Shown: one piece after another, positions 9,886 through 19,000 of the stretch
Position numbering within the stretch: the stretch's first letter is position 1
Layout: every line of letters starts with the position of its first letter
From: Bradyrhizobium liaoningense
Lineage (GTDB): Bacteria; Pseudomonadota; Alphaproteobacteria; Rhizobiales; Xanthobacteraceae
Direction of reading: 5' to 3'
Assembly: GCF_018130825.1 (NCBI RefSeq)
Contig: NZ_JAFCJS010000002.1
Location: 558,001-622,000, forward strand
DNA length: 64,000 nucleotides
Program-made: the position numbers and the translations under genes
The notes under the pieces: generated by a model
What the model saw: only the letters and a program-made list of their open reading frames with translations
Database searches by the model: none
What the model was told of the DNA's origin: nothing

Positions 9886-10020
9886 ATGAAGAAACGACTC
9901 TCTGTTGCGTTGCGTATAGCGTGCGGCATGACCGCGACCGGCGTGCCGAAGCACGTCGCGAAGGCCGGCGCAAAGGCCAACGTCTGGCCTCCGAGCCTCA
10001 TCGAACCCATCACAGGCTGA
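9886..10020 (+). CDS. 44-aa ORF upstream of the liv operon, unknown
   Basis: ATG at 9886 follows a very good Shine-Dalgarno (AAAGGGAGAG) and opens a 44-codon frame starting MKKRLSVALRIACGM and ending WPPSLIEPITG. The N-terminus resembles a signal peptide but is short and lacks a clear cleavage site. It could be a leader peptide of the following transporter, a small secreted peptide, or the remnant of a lost binding-protein gene, since binding proteins often head such operons. There is no run of Leu, Ile or Val codons, which argues against simple branched-chain attenuation. Confidence 0.35.
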   Translation: MKKRLSVALRIACGMTATGVPKHVAKAGAKANVWPPSLIEPITG

Positions 10021-10119
10021 TCGGGACTGCTCTCCGGGCATGAAGCTCGGAAGCGTTCACATGCGCTCCACACAGCACCTTCCCTCAAGGAGGCAGCTCG
10101 TCTGCCTGGCCAATCATCT

Positions 10120-10995
10120 ATGCGAGCTTTCCAGATCTTGATCGATGGCTTTGCCATCAGCGCACTCTACGCTCTCGGTGCCACCGGCTTCACGCTGATC
10201 TTCGGCGTCTCGGGCGTCCTCAACCTTTCTCACGGTGCCATTATGGTGGCGGCAGCCGTCGCCGCCTGGGCCGCTGCGAGCATCCTCGGGGTCGGCACCT
10301 ATGCCGGCGCGCTGATCGGCGTCGCGGTCGCCCTCCTCACGGCGTTTGCCACCTATTTCGCCGTGGTGAAACCGATCCAGGATTCCCGGCGCATCCCGAA
10401 CGAGGAGAAGGAGATCTTCGTCCTCACGGGAACACTGCTCTGGGGCATCATGATCCAGGAGCTGATCGCCTATTTCTTCACCAACAACGCCAAGACCGTG
10501 CTGCCGATCGTCGAGGGCGTGGTCGAGATCCTCGGCGTCCGCACGCCGCGCAATGAGATATTTACGGCAATCGTCTGCTGCCTCGTGATCGCGCTGCTGT
10601 GGCTTCTGGTGAACCGCACCCGCACCGGCAAGGCGGTGCTGGCGGCCTCGATGAACCCGCGTGGCGTGACGCTGCTCGGCCTCGAGCTCACCAACATCTA
10701 CATCGTGGTCTGGGCGATCTACGGCATCCTTGCCGGCATCGCCGGCGTGCTGCTCGGCATGTTCCTGGGCGTCAGCTCCTACAGCGTCGGACCGCTGACC
10801 GCGAGCGCGTTCTCGATCGTCGTGCTCGGCGGCCTCGGCAGTGTCTCCGGCTCGCTGATCGCGGCCTTCGTGGTCGGTTATCTCGAAACGCTGACGGCCT
10901 ATCTGGTCTCGCCGGCCTACCGCACCATCCCGGCGCTGCTGCTGCTCGTCTTCGTGATGTACATCCGGCCCCAGGGCCTTCTGGGGAGGCGCTGA
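10120..10995 (+). CDS. branched-chain amino acid-type ABC permease (LivH family)
   Basis: Predicted 291-residue inner-membrane permease with about eight hydrophobic helices. The family signature at the N-terminus (ALYALGATGFTLIFGVSGVL, then NLSHGAIMV) matches LivH, as does the C-terminal SIVVLGGLGSVSGSLIAAFV, which contains the ATPase-coupling loop. It is the first gene of a four-gene transporter unit (permease, permease, fused ATPase, binding protein), with only 1 base before the next gene. Substrate could be branched-chain amino acids, amides or aromatic acids; the family is broad in Bradyrhizobium. An AAGGAGG lies about 25 bases upstream, farther than usual. Confidence 0.9.
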   Translation: MRAFQILIDGFAISALYALGATGFTLIFGVSGVLNLSHGAIMVAAAVAAWAAASILGVGTYAGALIGVAVALLTAFATYFAVVKPIQDSRRIPNEEKEIFVLTGTLLWGIMIQELIAYFFTNNAKTVLPIVEGVVEILGVRTPRNEIFTAIVCCLVIALLWLLVNRTRTGKAVLAASMNPRGVTLLGLELTNIYIVVWAIYGILAGIAGVLLGMFLGVSSYSVGPLTASAFSIVVLGGLGSVSGSLIAAFVVGYLETLTAYLVSPAYRTIPALLLLVFVMYIRPQGLLGRR

Positions 10996-10996
10996 G

Positions 10997-11923
10997 ATGT
11001 CCAACTTCTTCACCTCGCGCCTGTTCTTCATCTCGCTGGCGCTCGTCATCATCGCGGCCACGCTGCCGCTCTATGTCTCCGGCTACGTGCTCGGCCTGCT
11101 CACCGTCGCCTTCTATTTCGGCGTGTTCGCGATGGCCTGGGACCTGCTGTTCGGCTTCGCCGGCGAGGTCAATTTCGGCCCGACCTTTCTGATCGGCGTC
11201 GGCGCCTACACCGCCGGCATCCTCAACGCCCAGTTCGGCTGGTCGGTTTACCCTTGCATCGTCCTCGGCGCCCTCGCCTCGGTCGTCGCCGGCCTGGTGC
11301 TGGCGCTGCCGGCGCTCAGGGTGCGCGGGCCCTATTTCGGCCTGACCACGCTGGTCGCGGTGTTGATGCTGCAGAACTTCATCGTCGTGTTCGCCGATCT
11401 CACCGGCGGCGAGATCGGGCTCACCATCCCCGACGTCATCAGCATCAATGCCGGCACCAATTACTGGATCGCGCTCGGCTTCATGACCATCTCGGCCACG
11501 ATCCTCTACGGCCTCTCGCAATCGCCGGTTGGACTCGTGCTGCAGGCCAGCGGCCAGGACCCGGTACAGGCCGGCGCGCTCGGCTTCAACATCGTCAAGC
11601 ACAAGCTCGCCGCCTTCATCGTCAGCGCGTTCTTCTCTGGGTTATCAGGGGCGCTGCTGGTGTTCTATTTCGGCACCGCCTCGGTCGGCACCGTCGTCGA
11701 CGTCGCGGTCGGCGTCAACGTGATCGTCTCGGCCGTGCTCGGCGGCCGGCGCACCGTGCTCGGCGCGGCGCTGGGCGCGATCTTCCTGATCGTCGCCGGC
11801 GAGTTCCTGCGCCCGACCGGCGAGCTCGCGACCTTCATCGTCTCGGCGGTCGCCCTGCTCGTCGTGCTGTTCTTCCCCGGCGGCTTCTTAGGGGCGGCCC
11901 TCTCGCGCGAGGCTCGCTCGTGA
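10997..11923 (+). CDS. branched-chain amino acid-type ABC permease (LivM family)
   Basis: Predicted 308-residue membrane permease, partner of the preceding LivH-like protein. Early motifs FAMAWDLLFGFAGEVNFG and the central RVRGPYFGLTTLVAVLML are typical of LivM, and SAVLGGRRTVLGAALGAIF near the C-terminus is the coupling region. It lies 1 base after livH, and its TGA overlaps the ATG of the ATPase gene by 1 base, indicating translational coupling. It lacks the long C-terminal extension found in some LivM proteins. Confidence 0.9.
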   Translation: MSNFFTSRLFFISLALVIIAATLPLYVSGYVLGLLTVAFYFGVFAMAWDLLFGFAGEVNFGPTFLIGVGAYTAGILNAQFGWSVYPCIVLGALASVVAGLVLALPALRVRGPYFGLTTLVAVLMLQNFIVVFADLTGGEIGLTIPDVISINAGTNYWIALGFMTISATILYGLSQSPVGLVLQASGQDPVQAGALGFNIVKHKLAAFIVSAFFSGLSGALLVFYFGTASVGTVVDVAVGVNVIVSAVLGGRRTVLGAALGAIFLIVAGEFLRPTGELATFIVSAVALLVVLFFPGGFLGAALSREARS

Positions 11924-13404
11924 TGGATATGAGGCTTTCAAACCGGGCCGTGCTCGAAGTCCGCGGCCTGACCAAGCGTTTCGGCGGCCTGACCGCGGTG
12001 AAGAACCTCGGCTTCGAGGTCAACAGCGGCGAGATTTTTGGCCTGATCGGGCCGAACGGCTCGGGCAAGTCGACCGCGATGAAGAGCGTGATGGGCATCG
12101 AGCGCCCGACCTCGGGCGAAGTGATCTTCGAGGGCGAGGACGTCGCCGGCCTGCCCGCGCACAAGATCGCGCGCAGGGGCTTTGGCATGGTGTTCCAGCA
12201 TTCGCGGCCGCTGAACCGGCAGACTGTGCTGGAGAACATCATGGTGGCGCTGCTGCCGGACAGCCTGTTCATGCTGTTTCCGGACAAGGCGCTGGTCGAG
12301 CGCGCCAAATGGATCGCCGAACGCGTGGGCTTGGGCAATGTCATGAACCGCCGCCCGCCGACGCTGCCCTTCGCCGACCTCCGCCGGCTCGAACTCGCCA
12401 AAGCCATTGCGCGCGATCCCAAGGTCGTGCTGGTGGACGAGCCCTTTGCCGGCCTGACACGGGCCGAGGTCGACATCTTCTCCGACCTGATCCGCAGCTT
12501 CCGCGATGACGGCCGCGCCGTGATGCTGGTGGACCACAACGTCAAGAGCGTCGCCGCGCTCGTCGACCGCGTCCTCGCGATGTATCTCGGCGAGGAGATC
12601 GTCACCGGCAAGGCCGAGGACGTCATGCGAAACGAGACCGTGCGCCGGGTCTATCTCGGCGGCGCCATCGAGACCCATGCGCGTCCCGAGACCAGCTTCA
12701 AGGACAAGGTGCCGCTGCTCCAGGTCGAGAATGTCAGCGTGTTCTACGGCAAGGCGCAGGCGCTGGAGAACGTCTCGATCCACGTCCACGAGGGCGAGTT
12801 CGTTTCCGTGGTCGGCCTCAATGGCGCCGGCAAGACCACGCTGTTCAACACCATCTCCGGCTTCCTGCCCTATAGCGGCGAGATCATACGCGGTGGCGAG
12901 AAGCTGCGCGGCACCAGCCCGGCGAAGATCGCCCGCAGCGGCCTCGTGCAGTGCCCGGAATCGCGCGAGCTGTTCGGCGAGATGACGGTCCGGGAGAACC
13001 TCGATCTCGGCGGCCAGCACCTCGCCGACGACAAGCGCGCCGCGCAGCTCGCATGGCTGTTCGAGCTGTTCCCGATCCTGAAAGAACGTCAGGGCCAGAT
13101 GGCGCAGACGCTCTCCGGCGGCGAGCAGCAGATGCTCGCGATCGGCCGCGCGCTGATGATGCAGCCGCAGATCCTGATCCTGGACGAGCCGACGCTCGGC
13201 CTTGCGCCCGTCATCCTCGAGCAATTGTCCAAGGCGCTGACCAAGCTGCGGCAGACCACGGCGATCACGGTGCTGCTCGGCGAGCAGAACGTCACCTTCG
13301 CGCTACCGCACGCCGACCGCGTCTATGTGCTGGAGCATGCCAGGATCGTCTGGGAGGGCGATCCCGGCCGCTTCGCCAGCGAAGCCGGCGCCGATTTTCT
13401 GTAA
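11923..13404 (+). CDS. fused LivG-LivF-type ABC ATPase (two ATP-binding domains)
   Basis: A single 493-residue polypeptide carries two complete ATP-binding domains. Domain 1 (about residues 5-250) has Walker A GPNGSGKST near residue 43 and Walker B VVLVDEPFAGL near 168, but its signature is LPFADLRRLE instead of a normal LSGGQ-like motif. Domain 2 (about 260-493) has Walker A GLNGAGKTT near 299, an intact LSGGEQQ near 397 and Walker B ILILDEPTLGL. In most Liv systems these are separate LivG and LivF subunits. The start at 11923 overlaps the livM stop; the open frame before it is the antisense-like shadow of livM. It powers import by the neighbouring permeases. Confidence 0.92.
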   Translation: MDMRLSNRAVLEVRGLTKRFGGLTAVKNLGFEVNSGEIFGLIGPNGSGKSTAMKSVMGIERPTSGEVIFEGEDVAGLPAHKIARRGFGMVFQHSRPLNRQTVLENIMVALLPDSLFMLFPDKALVERAKWIAERVGLGNVMNRRPPTLPFADLRRLELAKAIARDPKVVLVDEPFAGLTRAEVDIFSDLIRSFRDDGRAVMLVDHNVKSVAALVDRVLAMYLGEEIVTGKAEDVMRNETVRRVYLGGAIETHARPETSFKDKVPLLQVENVSVFYGKAQALENVSIHVHEGEFVSVVGLNGAGKTTLFNTISGFLPYSGEIIRGGEKLRGTSPAKIARSGLVQCPESRELFGEMTVRENLDLGGQHLADDKRAAQLAWLFELFPILKERQGQMAQTLSGGEQQMLAIGRALMMQPQILILDEPTLGLAPVILEQLSKALTKLRQTTAITVLLGEQNVTFALPHADRVYVLEHARIVWEGDPGRFASEAGADFL

Positions 13405-13443
13405 GTCCTCGACATCAACAAAAAACATAGAAAGGAAACGACC

Positions 13444-14679
13444 ATGCGACCTTCAGTTCTCGGCGGCAGCTTCCTCGCCTCCGCGCTGGCATTGTGCCTC
13501 GCCACCCCCGCCTACGCGCAGTCGAACGATCCGATCAAGATCGGCGTCATCGCCGAGGTCCAGTCGATCGCGGGCGCGGCGACGCCGGGCGGCGCGCAGA
13601 TCGCCGCCGACGAGATCAACGCCAAGGGCGGCATCCTCGGCCGCAAGATCGAGATCGTCACCTATGACAACAAGAGCTCGTCGGCCGATTCCGTGCGCGC
13701 CTTCCAGCGCGCGGTGAGCGAGGACAAGGTCTCCGCGGTGATCGCCAGCTACATCTCCGAAGTCGTGCTGGCGCTGGAGCCTTGGGCGGCCCGGCTGAAG
13801 ATGCCGCTGATCACGCCGGGTGCGGCCTCGAACGAGATCACCAAGGCGATCCACAACGACTACGAGAAGAACAAGTACACCTTCCACGGCTATTTGACCT
13901 CGGCCGCGCAGGCCCAGCTCGTCTGCGACGCCGCCAAGGATCTCCTGGTCGACAAGCTCAAGTTCAAGACGGTCGCGATCATGAGCGAGGACGCCGCCTG
14001 GACCAAGCCGCTCGACGTCGGCTACGAGGCGTGCCTGCCCAAGGCCGGCCTCAAGGTGGTCGAGCATGTCCGCTTCTCGCCCGATACCACCGACTTCACG
14101 CCGATCTTCAACAACATCGAGGGCAAGAAGCCCGACGTGATCGTGACAGGCATCTCGCATGTCGGCGTGCAACCGACCGTGCAGTGGAAGAACCAGCAGG
14201 TGCCGATCCCGATGTTCGGCATCAGTGCGCAGGCATTGAGCCCGACCTTCTGGAAGGACACCAATGGCGCTGCCGACGGCGTGCCGTCGCTGGCGGTGGC
14301 CACTCCGGATGTCGCCGTGACCTCCAAGACAAAACCGTTCGCGGCCGCCTTCAAGGCCAAGTTCGGCACGCCGCCGGCCTATACCGGCTACACCGCCTAT
14401 GATGAGGTCTACATCATCACCGACGCCATCAAGCGCGCCGGCTCGACCGATCCCGACAAGATGGTCACTGAACTCGAGAAGACCGACTACGAGGGCACGA
14501 TCGGCCAGATCCAGTTCTACGGCAAGAACGACGAGTTCACCCATGGGATCAAGTCCGGCCCGGGCACGATCACCGGCCTCGTCTTCCAGTGGCAGGACGG
14601 TAAGCAGGTCGTGGTCTGGCCCGAGAAGATCGCCGAAGGCAAGATGAAGTTTCCGAACTTCGTGAAGCTGTCGCAGTAA
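13444..14679 (+). CDS. Liv-type ABC substrate-binding protein
   Basis: Predicted 411-residue periplasmic receptor of the leucine-binding (type I periplasmic binding) family. Residues 1-25 are a signal peptide ending AYAQ. The mature N-terminus IKIGVIAEVQSIAGAATPGG and the following IAADEINAKGGILGRKIEIV are the classic family opening. AAAGGAAACG precedes the ATG. It is the last gene of the operon, 39 bases after the ATPase, and is followed by a terminator. The ligand-binding region shows no feature I can tie to one amino acid. Confidence 0.92.
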   Translation: MRPSVLGGSFLASALALCLATPAYAQSNDPIKIGVIAEVQSIAGAATPGGAQIAADEINAKGGILGRKIEIVTYDNKSSSADSVRAFQRAVSEDKVSAVIASYISEVVLALEPWAARLKMPLITPGAASNEITKAIHNDYEKNKYTFHGYLTSAAQAQLVCDAAKDLLVDKLKFKTVAIMSEDAAWTKPLDVGYEACLPKAGLKVVEHVRFSPDTTDFTPIFNNIEGKKPDVIVTGISHVGVQPTVQWKNQQVPIPMFGISAQALSPTFWKDTNGAADGVPSLAVATPDVAVTSKTKPFAAAFKAKFGTPPAYTGYTAYDEVYIITDAIKRAGSTDPDKMVTELEKTDYEGTIGQIQFYGKNDEFTHGIKSGPGTITGLVFQWQDGKQVVVWPEKIAEGKMKFPNFVKLSQ

Positions 14680-14722
14680 TCGGTCCGGCACCGGCGCGCT
14701 GCCGGCAGCCAAACACCCCTGC

Positions 14723-14752
14723 AAGGCCCGTCGCATGACCGCGGCGGGCCTT
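14723..14752 (+). terminator. terminator of the liv operon
   Basis: AAGGCCCG (14723-14730) pairs with CGGGCCTT (14745-14752), extended by imperfect pairing inside, and is followed by CGCTTTG. It lies 44 bases after the binding-protein stop. Confidence 0.65.
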
Positions 14753-14844
14753 CGCTTTGTGCAGAACGTAACTGGCCCGCTGGCATCAAAGGACCCATCC
14801 TGCGATCTTGCCGTTAGTGCCCGGATGGGGACTGGAGGAGCCAG

Positions 14845-17355
14845 ATGGACGACCGACCGAGACCACCCGAGAGCCTGATGCAGGACGATGGCTTCGTCCG
14901 GGTCCGGGGCGCGCGCGAGCACAACCTCAAGAACATCGACGTCAAAATTCCGCGCAACGCCCTGGTCGTGTTCACGGGCGTCTCGGGCTCCGGCAAATCC
15001 TCGCTCGCCTTCGGGACGATCTACGCCGAGGCGCAGCGGCGCTATCTGGAATCGGTGTCACCCTATGCGCGACGCCTCTTCCACCAGATGCAGATCCCTG
15101 AAGTCGACGACATCGAGGGCCTGCCGCCCGCCGTCGCGCTCCAGCAGCAGCGCGGCGCGCCGACGACAAGATCGTCCGTCGGCAGCGTGACGACCATCTC
15201 GAACCTGCTCAGGATGCTCTATTCCCGCGCCGGCGACTATCCGCGGGGGCAGCCGATGCTCTATGCGGAAGCGTTTTCGCCGAACACGCCGGAGGGCGCC
15301 TGCCCGACCTGTCACGGCATCGGCAGGATGCTCGACGTCACCGAAAAATCCATGGTGCCTGACGACACCAAGACGATCCGCGAGCGCGCCATCGCGGCCT
15401 GGCCGAGCGCCTGGCAGGGACAGAACCTCCGGGACATCCTGACGACGCTGGGCTACGACGTCGACAAGCCCTGGCGCGAGCTGCCGAAGAAGGACCGCGA
15501 CTGGATCCTGTTCACGGAGGAACAGCCGACTGTTCCGGTCTATGCCGGCTACGACGCAGCCGAAGTCAAGCGCGCGCTGCGCCGCAAGGAGGAGCCGAGC
15601 TATCAGGGCACGTTCACCGGCGCCAAGCGCTACGTGATGCAGACCTACGCCAAGTCCGAGAGCGCGATGATGAAGCGCCGCGTCGCGCAGTTCATGATCA
15701 CGCAGGACTGCCCGACCTGCCATGGCACGCGGCTGAAGCCCGAGGCGCTCAAGGTCAAGTTCGCCGGCCGCAATATCGCCGAGATCTCGCACCTGCCGCT
15801 CAAGCAGTTGCAGGAGTTGATCAAGCCATTCGCAAAAGCTTCAACGGACAGGTCGGAGAAGGCTGTCGTCGCCCGGCGCATCTGCGAGGATCTGTCGGCG
15901 CGCCTCGCCGTCCTGCTCGACCTCGGCCTCGGCTATCTCGCCTGCGAGCGCAGCACGCCGACGTTGTCGCCGGGCGAGCTGCAGCGGCTGCGGCTGGCGA
16001 CCCAGGTCCGCTCCAACCTGTTCGGCGTCGTCTACGTGCTCGACGAGCCGTCGGCAGGCCTGCACCCCGCCGACACCGAGGCGCTGCTGCGTGCGCTCGA
16101 CCGGCTGAAGCACGCGGGCAACTCGATCTTCGTGGTCGAGCACGAGATCGAGGTGATCAGGCAAGCCGACTGGCTGGTGGATGTCGGGCCCGATGCCGGC
16201 GACGGCGGCGGACGCATCCTCTATAGCGGGCCACCGGCAGGGCTCGGCGACATCGAGCAATCGCGAACCGCCGATTATCTGTCGCAACCGAGAAAACCGC
16301 TGCCGACGGCCCGTCGCGAGCCGAAGGGGCACCTGAAGATCAGGGGCGTGGTGCGCAACAATCTCCGCGGCCTCGACGTCGATATTCCGCTCGGCGTGAT
16401 CGCTGGCATCACCGGCGTGTCGGGCTCCGGCAAATCGAGCCTGATCAGCCAGTTCCTGGTCGAGGCCGTGGCCGGACATCTCGGCCATACGTTGGCCACC
16501 GATGCGGATGACGACAGCCTTGCTCCCACCGTCGAGACGCTGGGCGGCAGGATCGTCGCCGGCCTCGACCGGATCGATCGCCTCGTCGTCGTCGACCAGA
16601 AGCCGATCGGCCGCACGCCGCGATCCAACCTTGCGACCTATACCGGCCTGTTCGACCATGTGCGCAAGCTGTTCGCAGCAACGCCGCAGGCCAAGGCCCG
16701 CCGCTACGATGCCGGGCGCTTTTCGTTCAATGTCTCCAAGGGCCGTTGCGCGACCTGCGAGGGTGAAGGCTTCGTCTGCGTCGAGCTGTTGTTCCTGCCC
16801 AGCGTCTACGCGCCCTGCCCGACCTGCAAGGGCGCGCGTTACAACGACAAGACGCTCGAGGTGAAGATCGACGGCAAATCCATCGCGGACGTGCTGGCGA
16901 TGCGGGTTGACGAAGCCTTCGACTTCTTCGAGGGCGATGCCACCCTGAACCGGTCGCTATCCGTCGTGCGCGAAGTCGGCCTCGGCTATATCCGCCTCGG
17001 CCAGTCCGCGACCGAGCTGTCTGGCGGCGAAGCCCAGCGCATCAAGCTCGCGACCGAACTGATGCGTCCGCAGCGCGGGCACACGCTCTATGTCCTGGAC
17101 GAGCCGACCACAGGTCTTCATCCCCGGGACGTCGAGCGGCTGATCGCCCAGCTCGATCGGATCGTGGATGCCGGCAACAGCGTGGTCGTGGTCGAGCATG
17201 ACATGGATGTCGTCTCGCACAGCGACTGGATCATCGATCTCGGCCCCGGGGCCGGCGACGAGGGTGGCCTTGTCGTCGCAGCGGGGACACCGCATCAGGT
17301 CGCCAAGGCGGGAGGGAAGACCGCACACTATTTGGCCCGCCGCCTGAGGCAGTGA
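14845..17355 (+). CDS. UvrA-like ABC ATPase lacking the UvrB-binding domain (UvrA2 type)
   Basis: An 836-residue UvrA homologue; normal UvrA has about 940-1000. Both halves have Walker [10 protein letters not shown] (residues 45-53 and about 525), signatures LSPGELQRL and LSGGEAQRI, and Walker B YVLDEP motifs. The zinc motif CATCEGEGF...CPTCKGARY lies near 635-663. After the first Q-loop region the sequence passes from YSRAGDYP directly to [17 protein letters not shown], so the roughly 150-residue stretch that carries the UvrB-binding domain and half of the first zinc finger in UvrA is missing. Such class II proteins are linked to damage tolerance or drug resistance. The start follows GGAGGAG. 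It stands alone. Confidence 0.88.
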   Translation: MDDRPRPPESLMQDDGFVRVRGAREHNLKNIDVKIPRNALVVFTGVSGSGKSSLAFGTIYAEAQRRYLESVSPYARRLFHQMQIPEVDDIEGLPPAVALQQQRGAPTTRSSVGSVTTISNLLRMLYSRAGDYPRGQPMLYAEAFSPNTPEGACPTCHGIGRMLDVTEKSMVPDDTKTIRERAIAAWPSAWQGQNLRDILTTLGYDVDKPWRELPKKDRDWILFTEEQPTVPVYAGYDAAEVKRALRRKEEPSYQGTFTGAKRYVMQTYAKSESAMMKRRVAQFMITQDCPTCHGTRLKPEALKVKFAGRNIAEISHLPLKQLQELIKPFAKASTDRSEKAVVARRICEDLSARLAVLLDLGLGYLACERSTPTLSPGELQRLRLATQVRSNLFGVVYVLDEPSAGLHPADTEALLRALDRLKHAGNSIFVVEHEIEVIRQADWLVDVGPDAGDGGGRILYSGPPAGLGDIEQSRTADYLSQPRKPLPTARREPKGHLKIRGVVRNNLRGLDVDIPLGVIAGITGVSGSGKSSLISQFLVEAVAGHLGHTLATDADDDSLAPTVETLGGRIVAGLDRIDRLVVVDQKPIGRTPRSNLATYTGLFDHVRKLFAATPQAKARRYDAGRFSFNVSKGRCATCEGEGFVCVELLFLPSVYAPCPTCKGARYNDKTLEVKIDGKSIADVLAMRVDEAFDFFEGDATLNRSLSVVREVGLGYIRLGQSATELSGGEAQRIKLATELMRPQRGHTLYVLDEPTTGLHPRDVERLIAQLDRIVDAGNSVVVVEHDMDVVSHSDWIIDLGPGAGDEGGLVVAAGTPHQVAKAGGKTAHYLARRLRQ

Positions 17356-17516
17356 CGGACGCGATCTCGCGGTCTCGTCGTCACTCATCTCGCAATTGCG
17401 TTCTACGCGGCGAGGATAGACTCCGACTTTCGCGATGTTGACTTTCCGCCGCCCCCCTCCCCATACTTCGCAAAAAAATACAACCAAACATAAGACGGGT
17501 TTTGAGGGAGGATAGG

Positions 17517-18827
17517 ATGCCGACTTCACGCAGGCAGCTGCTGAAGACCTCGGCGGCTGCCGCCGCCGCACTCAGCCTCGATTGGACCAGGGCCCAGGCG
17601 CAAGCCGAGACATTGCGCATCGGCCTGATCTACGACCTCACCGGCCCGTTCGCCGCCGGCGGCTCGGTCGCCTCGTCGATCGGCGCGCAGATCGCGATCG
17701 ATCTCGTCAACGAGAAAGGCGGTATCGGCGGCAAGACCAAGATCGTGCCGGTCGCCGCGGATTCCCAGAGCAAGCCCGACGTCGCGATCAACGAGGCCGA
17801 ACGCCTGATCAGCCAGGAGAAGATCGACATCCTCAACGGCGTCTATGCGAGCTCGCATGCGGTGCCGCTCGCGGCCAAGGTCGAGCAGCAGAAGAAGATC
17901 CTCTGGATCACGACCGCGGTCTCGACCGCCGTGTTCAAGGACAAGAACCTGCAATACGTGTTTCGCGCGCAGATTCATTCCGATCAATACGGGCAGGCCT
18001 TCGCTGCCTTCCTCACCGAGCACGCCAAGGCCAAGCTCGGCATGGAGCCGGGCGAGGTGAAGGTTGCGCTGATCCACGAGGACGGCCCCTACGGCGTCGG
18101 CGTCGCCGCCGCCGACGAGGCCTATGCCAAGCAGGCCGGCATCCAGGTGGTGTTGCGCGAGGGCTATTCGGCCGCCGCGCCCGACCTCTCGGTGCTGGTC
18201 ACGAAAATCAAGCGCGCCAAGGCCGACGTGATCTCGCATGCCGGCTACAACCCCGACATCACCCTGTTCCTGCGGCAGGCCCGCGAGAGCGGATTACGCT
18301 TCAAGATGCTGTTCGGGGCAGGTGCCGGCTACAGCCAGCTCGACAAGCTGCGCGCGACCTTCGGCGCCGACATCGACAATTTCTGCAACATCGATCCGGT
18401 GCCGGCGCAGCTGCTCGATCCCGCCAAGCTCGCGCCCGGCATGGGCGATCTGATCAAGACCATGGTCAGCCGCTATCAAACCAAGACCGGCGCCACCGAC
18501 GTGCCGCCGCACTGCTCGATGGGCTTCAACCAGACCTGGGTGCTGCTCAACAACGTGCTGCCGGTCGCCAAGGAGAAGTACGGCAGCTTCGAGCCCGAGG
18601 CGATCCGCAAGGCCGCGCTCGACGTCGACATCCCCGCCGGCGGCACCATCCAGGGCTATGGCGTGAAATTCTTCCCGCCGGGCACGCCGCTCTCCGGCCA
18701 GAACGAACGCTCGACGCCGGTGGTGATGCAGAACGCAGGCGAGCACATCTCGGTGGTGTGGCCGACCAACATCAAGACGCAGGACCCGGTATTCCCGCTG
18801 CCGAAGGGCTCGACCTACGGGACGTGA
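17517..18827 (+). CDS. Liv-type ABC substrate-binding protein, Tat-exported
   Basis: Predicted 436-residue periplasmic receptor. The N-terminus SRRQLLKTSAAAAAALSLD is a twin-arginine signal. The mature part opens LRIGLIYDLTGPFAAGG and continues ALIHEDGPYGVGVAAADEAY and VISHAGYNPDITLFLRQARE, as in the family of LivK-like receptors. It closely resembles the receptor gene at the right end of the window (62924), which shares the HEDGAYGVDV and HTGYNPDITLLLRQARE segments, so the two are paralogues. No permease or ATPase is adjacent, so it is an orphan receptor. The start at 17517 follows GGGAGGATAGG. Confidence 0.9.
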   Translation: MPTSRRQLLKTSAAAAAALSLDWTRAQAQAETLRIGLIYDLTGPFAAGGSVASSIGAQIAIDLVNEKGGIGGKTKIVPVAADSQSKPDVAINEAERLISQEKIDILNGVYASSHAVPLAAKVEQQKKILWITTAVSTAVFKDKNLQYVFRAQIHSDQYGQAFAAFLTEHAKAKLGMEPGEVKVALIHEDGPYGVGVAAADEAYAKQAGIQVVLREGYSAAAPDLSVLVTKIKRAKADVISHAGYNPDITLFLRQARESGLRFKMLFGAGAGYSQLDKLRATFGADIDNFCNIDPVPAQLLDPAKLAPGMGDLIKTMVSRYQTKTGATDVPPHCSMGFNQTWVLLNNVLPVAKEKYGSFEPEAIRKAALDVDIPAGGTIQGYGVKFFPPGTPLSGQNERSTPVVMQNAGEHISVVWPTNIKTQDPVFPLPKGSTYGT

Positions 18828-18836
18828 GGTTCTTCG

Positions 18837-18970
18837 CCTCTCCCCGCTTGCGGGGAGAGGCCGGATTGCGAAGCAATCCGGGTGAGGGGGACTCTCCGCG
18901 AGTCCGACTCTCACCGTCCCCGCGGAGAGTCCCCCTCACCCCAACCCTCTCCCCGCAAGCGGGGCGAGAG
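18837..18970. repeat. intergenic hairpin repeat (CTCTCCCCGC type)
   Basis: It begins CCTCTCCCCGCTTGCGGGGA, contains GGTGAGGGGGACTCTCCGCG and its complement around 18880-18940, and ends CTCTCCCCGCAAGCGGGG. The ends are mutually complementary. A related copy lies at 50035-50177. It fills the gap between two convergent genes and could act as a bidirectional terminator. Confidence 0.75.
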
Positions 18971-19000
18971 AGCACAGTCCCGTCGCGGTGAGCATCTCGC

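Noticed and set aside
11254..11922. N-terminal extension of the fused LivG-LivF frame
   Set aside because: It lies entirely within livM in another frame and reads as Arg-rich low-complexity sequence; the ATG at 11923 overlaps the livM stop in the usual coupled way.
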